Shown here in pieces: positions 16,183 to 23,080 of a stretch of DNA of 35,622 nucleotides. Every line of letters starts with the position of its first letter. Positions within the stretch are counted from its first letter, which is position 1. Source of the stretch: Desulfobacula sp. (GTDB lineage: Bacteria > Desulfobacterota > Desulfobacteria > Desulfobacterales > Desulfobacteraceae); assembly GCF_030145145.1 (NCBI RefSeq), contig NZ_JAQYWD010000050.1, positions 1-35,622 of the forward strand, read 5' to 3'. The translations under genes and the position numbers were made by a program. The notes under the pieces are model-generated. The model was not told the DNA's origin. It worked only from the letters and a program-made list of their open reading frames with translations, and made no database searches.

Positions 16183-16343
16183 GAGATAAGCGACTACAAA
16201 CATTGCAAAAAGCATTAAATAACACTCTCATAAACGTCTTAGGTTAATGTTTTTGGCCTCCAAAACAGCAGTTTAAGATTTAATATGGATTTCCAACAAT
16301 GCTCTTGCAACGGATCGCAAAAAGCCGCGACCACTTAAGAACA

Positions 16344-16390
16344 AAGTTCGCGGCGGCTGCGCCACCGTGAATCGCGGTGCTGACTGCAAC
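16344..16390. repeat. Second copy of the GGCGGC...GAATCGCG...TGCTGACT element
   Basis: GTTCGCGGCGGCTGCGCC followed by GTGAATCGCGGTGCTGACT aligns with 13081-13123 with a short gap and a few changes. A shorter relative (GTTCAAGGCAGCTGCGCC) follows the attC-like site at 17959. The three copies probably belong to attC flanks or to a small repeat family. Confidence 0.5.
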
Positions 16391-16416
16391 TGACCAAACC
16401 TATTAAAACGTTATGA

Positions 16417-17250
16417 TCATTGTACGGTCCATTTTATTTTCCAATCCTCATATTCTGCAGGTCGCAATCGGTAACGGGCAATATTTCCTTTATGCAGGCC
16501 TATCAGTTCCGTTTCTACAATTTCAACAAAACGCTCCCGTTCTTTTGGCTCAATCTTTTCAATTGCCCGTTCTTTTATGTAAGACACGGCCATCTTTTTA
16601 CTCATGACATCACGCACAACATTTAATAGTTCGATGGCAGCTTTGTGATTCTATTGCCTGTTTGCCCTTGGCGACCTCTCCAAACTCAAGCAAACGATCT
16701 GTTTCAAGCAAAGAGTAAGTATTGCCCTATAGACGACTTGAATTCCATGACAGATCAATTAGAACACGATTAAATACCTTGCGTGCATATGTTCCGGCTG
16801 GCCGATGCCCATCCGACGATTGCCCCTTTTCAAAGAGGTGCTGGCGAATCTCAAGAGAAAGGTAAAAGGTTTTATTAGGAATATACTCATCAATAAACCT
16901 TTGATTATACCCGATAGGCTGACGGCTCTGAATTGGCTGGCGGAATATCTGTTTAATTTGCTCTCCCTCCTGGGAGACGGGAATATAAACCTCGCCATGA
17001 GACTCTAATTTAAGAGTTGGAAATTTAGCCTCTAATCCTGCCCTTGCTTTCACAACATACCTGCTACTGCGGCCCCTGCCTTTTAAAACCAACTTCTTCT
17101 GTCCGACAAGGTGACTAAGACAGCGTTGCAGAGTTCGGGGGATAATTTTTCCATGACAATGCTGATATCTTTAATAGAGACACCCTCAGGGAATGGACCA
17201 ACGGCTTTCAAAACATCGTCTAATTCATTTTGCGGTATATACTTTGGCAT
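16417..17250 (-). pseudogene. Fic-family protein, catalytic domain deleted
   Basis: Read on the minus strand, the gene starts at 'MPKYIPQNELDDVLKAVG' (ATG 17250) with a winged-helix region. It shifts frame in a CCCCC run near 17140 into 'RTLQRCLSHLVGQKKLVLKG', continues through 'YIPNKTFYLSLEIRQHLFEK' and 'LIDLSWNSSRL', then meets TAG where the family motif 'LEGNTYSLLETDRLL' needs Glu. Next comes 'LLEFGEVAKGKQAIES', a small deletion, 'HKAAIELL', and then a jump directly to the C-terminal tail 'MAVSYIKERAIEKI'. The Fic core HPFxxGNGR is entirely absent. The wing and SSRLEGN parts identify the family; there is no AMPylation activity left. Confidence 0.8.
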
Positions 17251-17295
17251 GGTAACTATATGGCAATGAATTTGCTGTGTGGTCTGAGACTGCTT

Positions 17296-17383
17296 CATAG
17301 CACGTCGTTGCAGTGGACCGCGACTGGCGAGCCACTCATCCTCTCGGCTTCGCTCGGCGGCCCCTGAACTCAAACGGTTATGT
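17296..17383 (+). other. attC-like site (88 bases)
   Basis: The 5' side CATAGCAC (a mutated core) and GTTGCAGTGGACCGC pair with the 3' arm GCTCGGCGGCCCCTGAACTC (17351-17370), and GTTATGT (17377-17383) closes the site. An unpaired G in GTTGCAG against CTGAAC matches the extrahelical base of attC. The 3' arm is nearly the same as at 6391 and 21191. The site lies between the dead Fic gene (minus) and the DUF2867-like gene (plus), 10 bases before its ATG. Confidence 0.6.
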
Positions 17384-17393
17384 GAGCCGTAAA

Positions 17394-17909
17394 ATGAATA
17401 TGATTCAAAAATACAAAGAGTTTGAGATTTATTTCCAGAATGCGGATCATATCGATGTCAAAACCATTGAAAGTGATATCGATTTAAGAAGTTTTATTTC
17501 TGGAATGCTCTCTTACTACCCCTGGTGGATGATTTTTCTATATAGAATTAGAGAAATTTTTGTAGGTATACTCGGGCTAGTTCGTCATGATAAACCAGAG
17601 ACCTTGCCCTCAATAAAACCAGAGGATCTTTCCTTTGAGCCTGGAGAAAACGCATCATTCTTTATTGTACGTCACGCAAAAGAGGATATGTATTGGGTTT
17701 CAGAAACACCAGAAGATAAACACCTAAAAGCTTTATTTGGTGTCATAGCAGAAAAATTAAGTCAGAATCTTACAAGGTATCACGTATTCACGTCAGTTAA
17801 ATATCTTCACTGGACTGGGCCGGTGTATTTCAACTTAATTCGACCTTTTCATCACTTGGTTGTATGGAGTATGATGAAGGCATGTATAAAGAAACGCCAA
17901 ATCACATAA
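17394..17909 (+). CDS. DUF2867-like protein in a probable integron cassette
   Basis: The protein has 171 aa from ATG 17394. The conserved features I recall for the family are visible: 'DLRSFISGMLSYYPWWM' near 25, 'FEPGENASFFIVRHAKED' near 88, 'YWVSETPEDKHLKALFGVIA' and 'GPVYFNLIRPFHHLVVW' near the end. The function is unknown; a ligand-binding or enzyme-like fold is possible. The gene sits in an almost minimal cassette: an attC-like box ends at 17383 and the stop TAA (17907-17909) is inside ACATAAC, the 5' box of the next attC-like site. The frame could extend further upstream, but that would run through the attC. The DUF name is from memory. Confidence 0.8.
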   Translation: MNMIQKYKEFEIYFQNADHIDVKTIESDIDLRSFISGMLSYYPWWMIFLYRIREIFVGILGLVRHDKPETLPSIKPEDLSFEPGENASFFIVRHAKEDMYWVSETPEDKHLKALFGVIAEKLSQNLTRYHVFTSVKYLHWTGPVYFNLIRPFHHLVVWSMMKACIKKRQIT

Positions 17910-17965
17910 CAGGGCTTTTTCAGCGGAGCGCAAACAGCCATAACCGCTGAAAAGCGACGTTCAAG
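17904..17965 (+). other. attC-like site with one extrahelical base
   Basis: Box ACATAAC (17904-17910), arm GCTTTTTCAGCGG (17914-17926), loop, arm CCGCTGAAAAGC (17944-17955), box GTTCAAG (17959-17965). The arms pair over 12 bases with exactly one extra T in the 5' arm. Total 62 bases. The stop codon of the preceding gene lies inside the first box. This is the most convincing attC candidate of the window. Confidence 0.65.
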
Positions 17966-18021
17966 GCAGCTGCGCCGCGATTGTATGATATTATTTAAAA
18001 TGATACAATTAAGATCATATT

Positions 18022-18040
18022 CTAACCATGATATGGTTAG
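18022..18040. promoter_or_regulatory. Operator-like inverted repeat before mntA-hepT
   Basis: CTAACCAT-GAT-ATGGTTAG is a perfect 8+8 dyad with a 3-base centre, 52 bases before the mntA ATG. A second, weaker dyad (TTGTAT...ATACAA) lies at 17981-18008. Either may be the autoregulatory site of the toxin-antitoxin pair or a binding site of another factor. Confidence 0.45.
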
Positions 18041-18092
18041 GTTATAAAATGCATTAAGAATTTTTATAGTTTAAAGTCTACGAGAAGAAATT

Positions 18093-18383
18093 ATGGGCAA
18101 AAAAGATATCATAGAAATTTTACGTAACTATAAAAATGAAGTTGCTAATCAATATAATATCCTGACCATTGGCGTTTTTGGTTCCGTTGCTCGTGGGGAA
18201 TCCGGCGATGAGAGTGATGTCGATATAGTTATCCGTATTTCTGAAACCGATTTTTTCATGCTTGCGGGGATGAAGGAAGATTTAGAAAAAAGACTTAACA
18301 AATCTATTGATATTATAACTTATACAGACTCGATGAACCCTTTCTTAAAAAACAGGATAGACCATAAGGCGGTGTATGCCTGA
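18093..18383 (+). CDS. mntA: MntA-type nucleotidyltransferase antitoxin
   Basis: The protein has 96 aa, full length for minimal nucleotidyltransferases. The signature GSxxxGxxxxxSDxD reads 'GSVARGESGDESDVD' at about 31-45, with the third Asp in 'KSIDII'. In characterised MntA-HepT pairs this enzyme adds AMP to a tyrosine of HepT and thereby silences it. GAGAAG lies before ATG 18093. The gene overlaps hepT by 8 bases, so the two are translationally coupled. All catalytic residues are present and the pair looks functional. Confidence 0.92.
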   Translation: MGKKDIIEILRNYKNEVANQYNILTIGVFGSVARGESGDESDVDIVIRISETDFFMLAGMKEDLEKRLNKSIDIITYTDSMNPFLKNRIDHKAVYA

Positions 18384-18750
18384 TAATGAACTGATATTGG
18401 AAATTTTTCACCAAATCGAAGATGCTGCCAAAAAGGTCGTTCTGCGATTTAAGGTGATTAAAAATCCAAACGATTTTACTGATACTGCCTCCGGGATGGA
18501 AAAAATGGATGCCATCTGCATGATGCTCATCGTTATTGGGGAGTCTTTAAAAAATCTTGATAAAGTTACGGAAGAAAAACTGTTATCGCGCTATCCAGAT
18601 GTTGACTGGAAAAAAGCAAAAGGGATGAGGGATATTATTACACATCACTATGCCAATATTAATGCTGAAACAGTGTTTTTCACATGCAAAAGAAAAATCC
18701 CTGCACTTCTGGATACTATCCAAAGAATTATCCACGAATTGAAATCCTAA
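18376..18750 (+). CDS. hepT: HepT-type HEPN ribonuclease toxin
   Basis: The protein has 124 aa, all helical. The HEPN motif RX4HXY is 'RDIITHHY' near residue 92, containing the catalytic Arg and His and the Tyr that MntA modifies. 'MEKMDAICMMLIVIGESL' is the usual helix that forms the dimer core. HepT cleaves RNA when not AMPylated. It is directly behind and overlapping mntA. It is intact, with no sign of decay, in contrast to most genes nearby, as expected for an addictive module. Confidence 0.92.
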   Translation: MPDNELILEIFHQIEDAAKKVVLRFKVIKNPNDFTDTASGMEKMDAICMMLIVIGESLKNLDKVTEEKLLSRYPDVDWKKAKGMRDIITHHYANINAETVFFTCKRKIPALLDTIQRIIHELKS

Positions 18751-18800
18751 TTTTTTATATCAACTCAGAATTCCCTGATCAATAAACAACCTATATTCTC

Positions 18801-19087
18801 ATCGGGATAGGCCCCCCCCATCACTGGGACCCCTTCCACACCACCTGACATAACGATCGGTACCGCGGCGGTTCGGCTGATAAGGCAAATTAATTCCGAG
18901 GCAGGTATAATCCGCATTCAAAGAAATATTTGTTTAGCAAAGCGATAATCACCCATTTAATCTTGCTCATATGCCACATTTTATTGCGCGCATCTCCAGA
19001 CAAGAAGGCATATTTACGGGATATCCCGAGTTTGAGCAGATTGCGGACCTTAGTTCTGGAGAAAATATTGATACTGTGGACGCGCAA
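18801..19087 (-). mobile_element. 3' end of a group II intron (maturase C-terminus plus domains V-VI)
   Basis: Minus-strand 19060-18890 encodes 'RTKVRNLLKLGISRKYAF', 'NKMWHMSKIKWV' and 'NKYFFECGLYLPRN', the C-terminal end of group II intron reverse transcriptase/maturases. Immediately after its stop the minus strand reads GCCGAACCGCCGCGGTACC, then CAGGTGGTGTGG, a domain V-like hairpin. A domain VI-like stem follows and the typical end CCTATCCCGAT near 18801. The 5' part (ribozyme domains I-IV and most of the reverse transcriptase) is missing. It is therefore a dead remnant. The intron class was not assigned. Confidence 0.7.
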
Positions 19088-19184
19088 AAGCTGTGCCTCT
19101 CAACTTCGCGTTCATGACCGGACACACGGCAGGGTGATTTCACGCTATTGCATAGAATTTATTACACCGACTTTATCGGATTTA

Positions 19185-19214
19185 ATTCCGAAAAAGTCTT
19201 GACTATTTCGGAAT
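19185..19214. promoter_or_regulatory. Operator-like dyad before the truncated ATPase gene
   Basis: ATTCCGAAA (19185-19193) and TTTCGGAAT (19206-19214) form a perfect 9-base inverted repeat with a 12-base centre. A TTGACT (-35-like) lies in the centre and right edge, with no clear -10. Its position 22 bases before ATG 19236 suggests autoregulation of the ATPase gene. Confidence 0.5.
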
Positions 19215-19235
19215 AAATGTCAAAATAAAGTCTTC

Positions 19236-19406
19236 ATGGAACGATATATCACAAAATATATTCAAGAAGATTTAGATAAAAAGATCATCCTGTTGACCGG
19301 TCCGCGGCAGACCGGAAAAACAACGCTGTCAAAAACGTTGGGAAATGATTTTGATTATTTCAACAAGCAACAGGCACCGGTTTTCACCGGTGCTGTTGGA
19401 AGTTAG
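19236..19406 (+). pseudogene. N-terminal fragment of a DUF4143-type AAA ATPase
   Basis: The frame encodes 56 aa. 'MERYITKYIQEDLDKKIILL' leads into Walker A 'GPRQTGKTT', then 'GNDFDYFN', after which the normal ~380-aa protein is replaced by the hairpin at 19358-19408 and a stop. This is a different subtype from the broken ATPase at 13912. The promoter dyad and start are intact. The truncation point coincides with an attC-like structure, so cassette recombination is a possible cause. Confidence 0.7.
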
Positions 19407-19408
19407 AA
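19358..19408 (+). other. Miniature attC-like hairpin
   Basis: TTTCAAC, AAG, then CAACAGGCACCGGT, loop TTTC, ACCGGTGCTGTTG, GAA, GTTAGAA. The stem is perfect over 13 pairs apart from one unpaired G in the 5' arm. Symmetric 3-base spacers separate it from boxes resembling YYYAAC and GTTRRR. No T run follows, which speaks against a plain terminator. At 51 bases it is a little shorter than known attC sites. Confidence 0.45.
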
Positions 19409-19466
19409 GGCGTATGAAAAAGTATGCATTAATGATCGTATTTTTCTCGTATAAGGTATTCAATAT

Positions 19467-21065
19467 ATGAACCCATTATGGATTTTGGCGGCATTTTTAT
19501 TTGGTGCTAGTATCAGCAGAATCGGTCTGCCTCCCCTTGTGGGATATCTGCTGGCCGGATTTGCATTGAACAGTTTCGGTGTTACAGGCGGTGAACTACT
19601 GGAATCCGTAGCCAACGCCGGTGTTACGCTGCTTCTGTTCACCATCGGACTGAAGCTGAAAATCAAAAGCCTTGCAAAACCAGTAGTCTGGGCAGGTACA
19701 TCCCTTCACATGATTGTAACAGTTATTATTTTCGCCTTTTTGGTCCGAATACTTGGCTTTTCAGGGATACCCCTATTTGACCAATTGACCTGGCAGACAT
19801 CGCTGCTGATTGCGTTCGCCCTGAGTTTTTCCAGCACGGTCTTTGCCGTGAAAGTGATAGAGGGGAAAAAGGAGATGGCCTCGAGGCATGCGGCTTTTAC
19901 AATCGGCATCCTGATTATGCAGGATATTATTGCGGTTGTCTTTCTGGCGGTGTCCACAGGAAAAATTCCTACCGTATGGGCCGTGCCTTTTTTGGTGTCG
20001 CTTATTATTGCAAGACCTATTCTTGTCAGACTCATGGCCATGTGCGGTCATGGCGAACTGCTGATGCTCTTCGGTATCCTGATGACGGTTGGCGGGTACA
20101 GCGGATTTGAATTTGTCGGGTTAAAAGGTGACCTTGGGGCGCTGGTGGTGGGAATGCTTTTCGCCACTCACCCCAAGGCCCCGGAACTGGCCGACAGGTT
20201 GCTTGGATTCAAAGATTTGTTTTTAATCGGCTTTTTTTTAAATATCGGCATTTCCGGCTCTCCAACACTCGCAGGTTTCATGATCGCGCTGCTGCTAGCC
20301 CTGGTCATGCCGTTCAAGACCGGTTTGTTTTTTATCCTTCTTACCCGTTTCAAGCTACGCGCCCGCACTTCGTTAATTGCCTCCCTCAGTTTGTCCAATT
20401 ACAGTGAATTTGGTCTTATTGTCGGCTCAATCGGGGTTGCCAACGGCTGGATCAGCAGTGAATGGCTTGTGGTAATTGCCATTGCACTTTCACTGACCTT
20501 TATCATGGCCGCACCCTTGAACTCAGCTTCCCACAAAATATATGCGCGTGTTTCAAGCCGCTTGAAATATTTCGAAACTTCCACCCGGCTGCCGGAAGAT
20601 GCGCCCATTGATCCGGGCGACGCTGAAATTGCAATCCTCGGTATGGGCGGCGTCGGAACGAGCGCCTACGATGAATTAAAGCGTAGATACGGTGATATAG
20701 TGATTGGTATTGACTTTAACACGGAAAAAGTGAAAGAACACCAGAAAAAAGGAAGGCGTGTCTTTTTCGGAGACGCCAGCGACAGTGATTTCTGGAAACG
20801 CGTCGAACCTTCCAAAAGCCTTGTCTGCCTGGTCATGCTGGCCCTGCCGGATCCCCGGACAAGCATATTTTCAATTCAGCAGATGAAGGAAAGAGGTTAC
20901 AACGGTCAAATCACTGCGTCTGTCCACTATGAGGACGAAATGCAACTGTTAAAAGATGCCGGGATTGATGCCGCTTACAATTTATATGAAGAAGCAGGTG
21001 TTGGGTTTGCTGACCATGTTTGCGAGCATATGGATTATTGTAAACTCAAGAATGTCGAATTGTGA
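19467..21065 (+). CDS. KefB/YbaL-type cation:proton antiporter (CPA2)
   Basis: The protein has 532 aa. The first ~370 residues form about 12 membrane helices of the Na+/H+ exchanger fold ('GYLLAGF' near 27, 'LLFTIGLKL' near 55, 'SFSSTVFAVKV' near 126, 'GILIMQDIIAVVFLA' near 147, 'GLKGDLGALVVGMLFATHPKAPEL' region near 215). The acidic-helix 'QDIIAV' is the conserved ion site. The cytosolic part (about 388-510) is a Rossmann TrkA-N domain with 'GMGGVG' and 'VIGIDFN', binding NAD(H) or similar. It probably exchanges K+ or Na+ for protons under redox or pH stress. AAGG precedes ATG 19467. It is complete and well conserved, and stands alone. Confidence 0.9.
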   Translation: MNPLWILAAFLFGASISRIGLPPLVGYLLAGFALNSFGVTGGELLESVANAGVTLLLFTIGLKLKIKSLAKPVVWAGTSLHMIVTVIIFAFLVRILGFSGIPLFDQLTWQTSLLIAFALSFSSTVFAVKVIEGKKEMASRHAAFTIGILIMQDIIAVVFLAVSTGKIPTVWAVPFLVSLIIARPILVRLMAMCGHGELLMLFGILMTVGGYSGFEFVGLKGDLGALVVGMLFATHPKAPELADRLLGFKDLFLIGFFLNIGISGSPTLAGFMIALLLALVMPFKTGLFFILLTRFKLRARTSLIASLSLSNYSEFGLIVGSIGVANGWISSEWLVVIAIALSLTFIMAAPLNSASHKIYARVSSRLKYFETSTRLPEDAPIDPGDAEIAILGMGGVGTSAYDELKRRYGDIVIGIDFNTEKVKEHQKKGRRVFFGDASDSDFWKRVEPSKSLVCLVMLALPDPRTSIFSIQQMKERGYNGQITASVHYEDEMQLLKDAGIDAAYNLYEEAGVGFADHVCEHMDYCKLKNVEL

Positions 21066-21142
21066 AGGGTTCAAGCTCTTTTTTTCATCTACCCGAAAAA
21101 AGTTGGAAAAACATATTCAACAAAACTTCGATAAAAATGAAA

Positions 21143-21212
21143 TTATTGCAGCTGACCACAAGATGCGAGCCCCTGTTCCCTCCCATTGGTCGGCGGCCCC
21201 TGAACTCCAACG
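21143..21212 (+). other. Degenerate attC-like site
   Basis: The 3' arm GTCGGCGGCCCCTGAACTCC (21189-21208) is nearly identical to that at 17354-17373. The 5' side TTGCAG...TGACC (21145-21157) can pair with its ends. The closing box is lost (CGAACATT instead of CGGTTATG). It is probably an eroded member of the same site family. Confidence 0.4.
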
Positions 21213-21326
21213 AACATTATATTTTGACTATCAGAACAGAAATGCGGGATACTCCGACTCCGGTGCCAGGAAACCGATTTAGAGAATTCCGGGGATACCT
21301 GACTTAACCTAAAGCGAGAAAAAGGG

Positions 21327-22298
21327 ATGAAGACAGAGAAAGGGACACTTATCAGTTGGAATAATGACAAAGGGTACGGGTTTATTCGTCCCTATAACAA
21401 TACAAAAGATATTTTTTTCCATGTGAAATCGTTACCCCATTATCAACGTCGCCCTAAAGTTAAAGATGTATTGATGTATGAGGTTGGCATTGATGAAAAG
21501 CAACAACATTACGCACATTCTGTAAAAATTAAAGGTATTGCCTGGTCTTATTTTACCATTATCTGGCCCAGTATGACCCTTCTCTTTGGACTTTATGTGT
21601 ATTTTGTCCTTCAACAAAAACTTTCTTTTCACCCGCTTGCCATCTACGCAGGAATGAGCCTCCTCACGATACGGGCATATAGCCGAGATAAGCGTGCTGC
21701 AAGATTAGGGACATGGCGCACTAGTGAACTTAGATTGCATATTTTCGAAATGTTGGGCGGATGGCCCGGCGCGTTACTCGCTCAACGATGTTATCGTCAT
21801 AAATCTCGGAAGATAAAGTATCAGATAATCTTTTGGCTGATTATTACCAGCCATGGGGTGCTGTGGTATTATGCCCTGACTCATCAAGACATCTACCGAC
21901 CTTACCAACAGGCCGTCACAGAAAAAGCCCGTTCATTTGTTAATCAGGCCAGAAAAAAAATACTACACCTTTCAGAGATGATAAATTCCGAAGATGCACT
22001 GACAAATGTGGATCATGCAGAAACGACTGAACCGGTTAAAATAGGCCGTCGGTCCATAATAATTCCAGACAAACAGCTCCATATTGTCAAAGGAGTGGTG
22101 AAAGAGATTCGTCCACGAGAAGGAGTCATAGTCTCATTACAATTAGGGACAGGTATTCTTGACAAATCAACGCTTGTTAACGATTTTCCCACACGTTTTA
22201 TGCAAGGAGAGTGTATCCAGGTGGCCATACACACAATTAAGATGAGAAGAAACACGGAGCGTATTGAGTTAATACTCGTCGAAAACAATGGGACATAA
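21327..22298 (+). CDS. Cold-shock domain / DUF1294 membrane protein with extra C-terminal domain
   Basis: The protein has 323 aa. Residues 4-65 are a cold-shock domain ('KGTLISWNNDKGYGFIRP', 'DIFFHVKSL'), with the RNA-binding 'KGYGFI' and 'FFHV' kept. Helices at about 72-110 and 165-185 and the loop 'SELRLHIFEMLGGWPGALLA' with 'RHKSRKIKYQIIFW' are the DUF1294 module. This fusion is common in bacteria. The ~130 residues beyond the usual end (a helical linker, then a beta-rich part 'QLHIVKGVVKEIRPREGVIV') are an extension I do not recognise; the last part could be a second OB-like fold. The role is unknown. An AAAAAGGG lies unusually close to ATG 21327. Confidence 0.85.
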   Translation: MKTEKGTLISWNNDKGYGFIRPYNNTKDIFFHVKSLPHYQRRPKVKDVLMYEVGIDEKQQHYAHSVKIKGIAWSYFTIIWPSMTLLFGLYVYFVLQQKLSFHPLAIYAGMSLLTIRAYSRDKRAARLGTWRTSELRLHIFEMLGGWPGALLAQRCYRHKSRKIKYQIIFWLIITSHGVLWYYALTHQDIYRPYQQAVTEKARSFVNQARKKILHLSEMINSEDALTNVDHAETTEPVKIGRRSIIIPDKQLHIVKGVVKEIRPREGVIVSLQLGTGILDKSTLVNDFPTRFMQGECIQVAIHTIKMRRNTERIELILVENNGT

Positions 22299-22300
22299 AA

Positions 22301-22370
22301 ATATAACCAAACCGATGAACCGGACAGCAAGGGGCAGCGTTTTTCAAGGTAAAAAAAATTGCTGCCGGTT
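22301..22370 (+). other. Degenerate attC-like site
   Basis: ATATAAC (22301-22307) opens it. AACCGGACAGCAA (22318-22330) pairs with TTGCTGCCGGTT (22359-22370) over 12 bases with a single unpaired A. The 5' half (ATAACCAA...GGACxGCAAGGGGC) parallels the one at 6276-6308. No good GTTRRRY box follows. It lies just behind the stop of the DUF1294 gene. Confidence 0.4.
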
Positions 22371-22428
22371 TTTAATGCGTATGAGCCTCATCTTAATCCA
22401 ATACAAAGACCTGAAGATATTGAGGATT

Positions 22429-22704
22429 ATGATTAAGCAAAGATTAATTGATAAGTATTTACCAAGATATTCCTTCAACGAGTATCATGAGACTGTAATA
22501 AATAGTTCTATTGATAAAGTGTATAAAAAAGCAAGGAATTTTGATTTATCAAAATCAAATCTGATCAAGTGGTTATTCAAAACCAGGGGATTGCCAACAA
22601 AAAGGATGCGTCTACAAAATTTTATTTCAGATATTGGATTTACCAATATCGAAGAAAAGTTGCAAGAAAATACGAGTTATAGTGTTACTAAATTGGTACT
22701 TTAA
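22429..22704 (+). pseudogene. N-terminal part of an SRPBCC-like (polyketide cyclase fold) protein
   Basis: 91 aa from ATG 22429. 'IDKYLPRYSFNEYHETVINS' followed by 'IDKVYKKARNFDLSKSNLIK' and 'LFKTRGLPTKRMRLQNF' resembles the opening of small SRPBCC-type ligand-binding proteins, in which the hydrophobic pocket is built by a further ~70 residues. These are missing here, and the frame ends shortly after 'GFTNIEEKLQ'. It follows an attC-like site, so it may be a broken cassette gene. The family call is tentative; the protein could also be a complete unknown small protein. Confidence 0.4.
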
Positions 22705-22741
22705 TAAAAAAAATGATTTAATGTGCACTATAGGTGACATT

Positions 22742-23080
22742 ATGATATTTGAAAAAATGTCTCCGATTGCAATAGCCGAACAATTAGGGGAGAGACTAAA
22801 ACAAGCGAGACTGAATGCCGATTTAACCCAGGCTGAACTGGCATCAAGAACCGGGTTAAACCGGAGGACGATTCTTCATGCCGAAAAAGGGAATGTTCAA
22901 CTAAAAAACCTGGTTGCAATATTGGTAAATCTGGGAATGGTAGAGCAAATCAATATGTTTTTGTTCGTACAGGAAATTTCCCCTTTACAATTGGCTAAAC
23001 TAAAGGGGAAAAAACGGCAACGCGCGTCGAGAACTCAAAAAAAAAAGCGCCAGATCAGAGAAGATAAATCATTATGGTAA
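22742..23080 (+). CDS. hipB: HipB-type antitoxin of the second HipBA locus
   Basis: 112 aa from ATG 22742 (AGGTG upstream). The XRE HTH is 'LGERLKQARLNADLTQAELA' and 'TGLNRRTILHAEKGN'. The tail 'EISPLQLAKLKGKKRQRASR' is the basic C-terminus also seen in the first HipB (10278). It is intact although its partner toxin is dead, so it now acts without a target, or might still regulate or cross-neutralise. Its stop overlaps the hipA start by 7 bases. Confidence 0.85.
   Translation: MIFEKMSPIAIAEQLGERLKQARLNADLTQAELASRTGLNRRTILHAEKGNVQLKNLVAILVNLGMVEQINMFLFVQEISPLQLAKLKGKKRQRASRTQKKKRQIREDKSLW

Noticed and set aside
18093-18750. New two-gene defence system
   Set aside because: Motifs identify the known MntA-HepT toxin-antitoxin pair.
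18801-18890. Riboswitch or small RNA based on the GC-rich fold
   Set aside because: Its position right after a maturase end and the CCTATCCCGAT terminus fit group II intron domains V-VI better.
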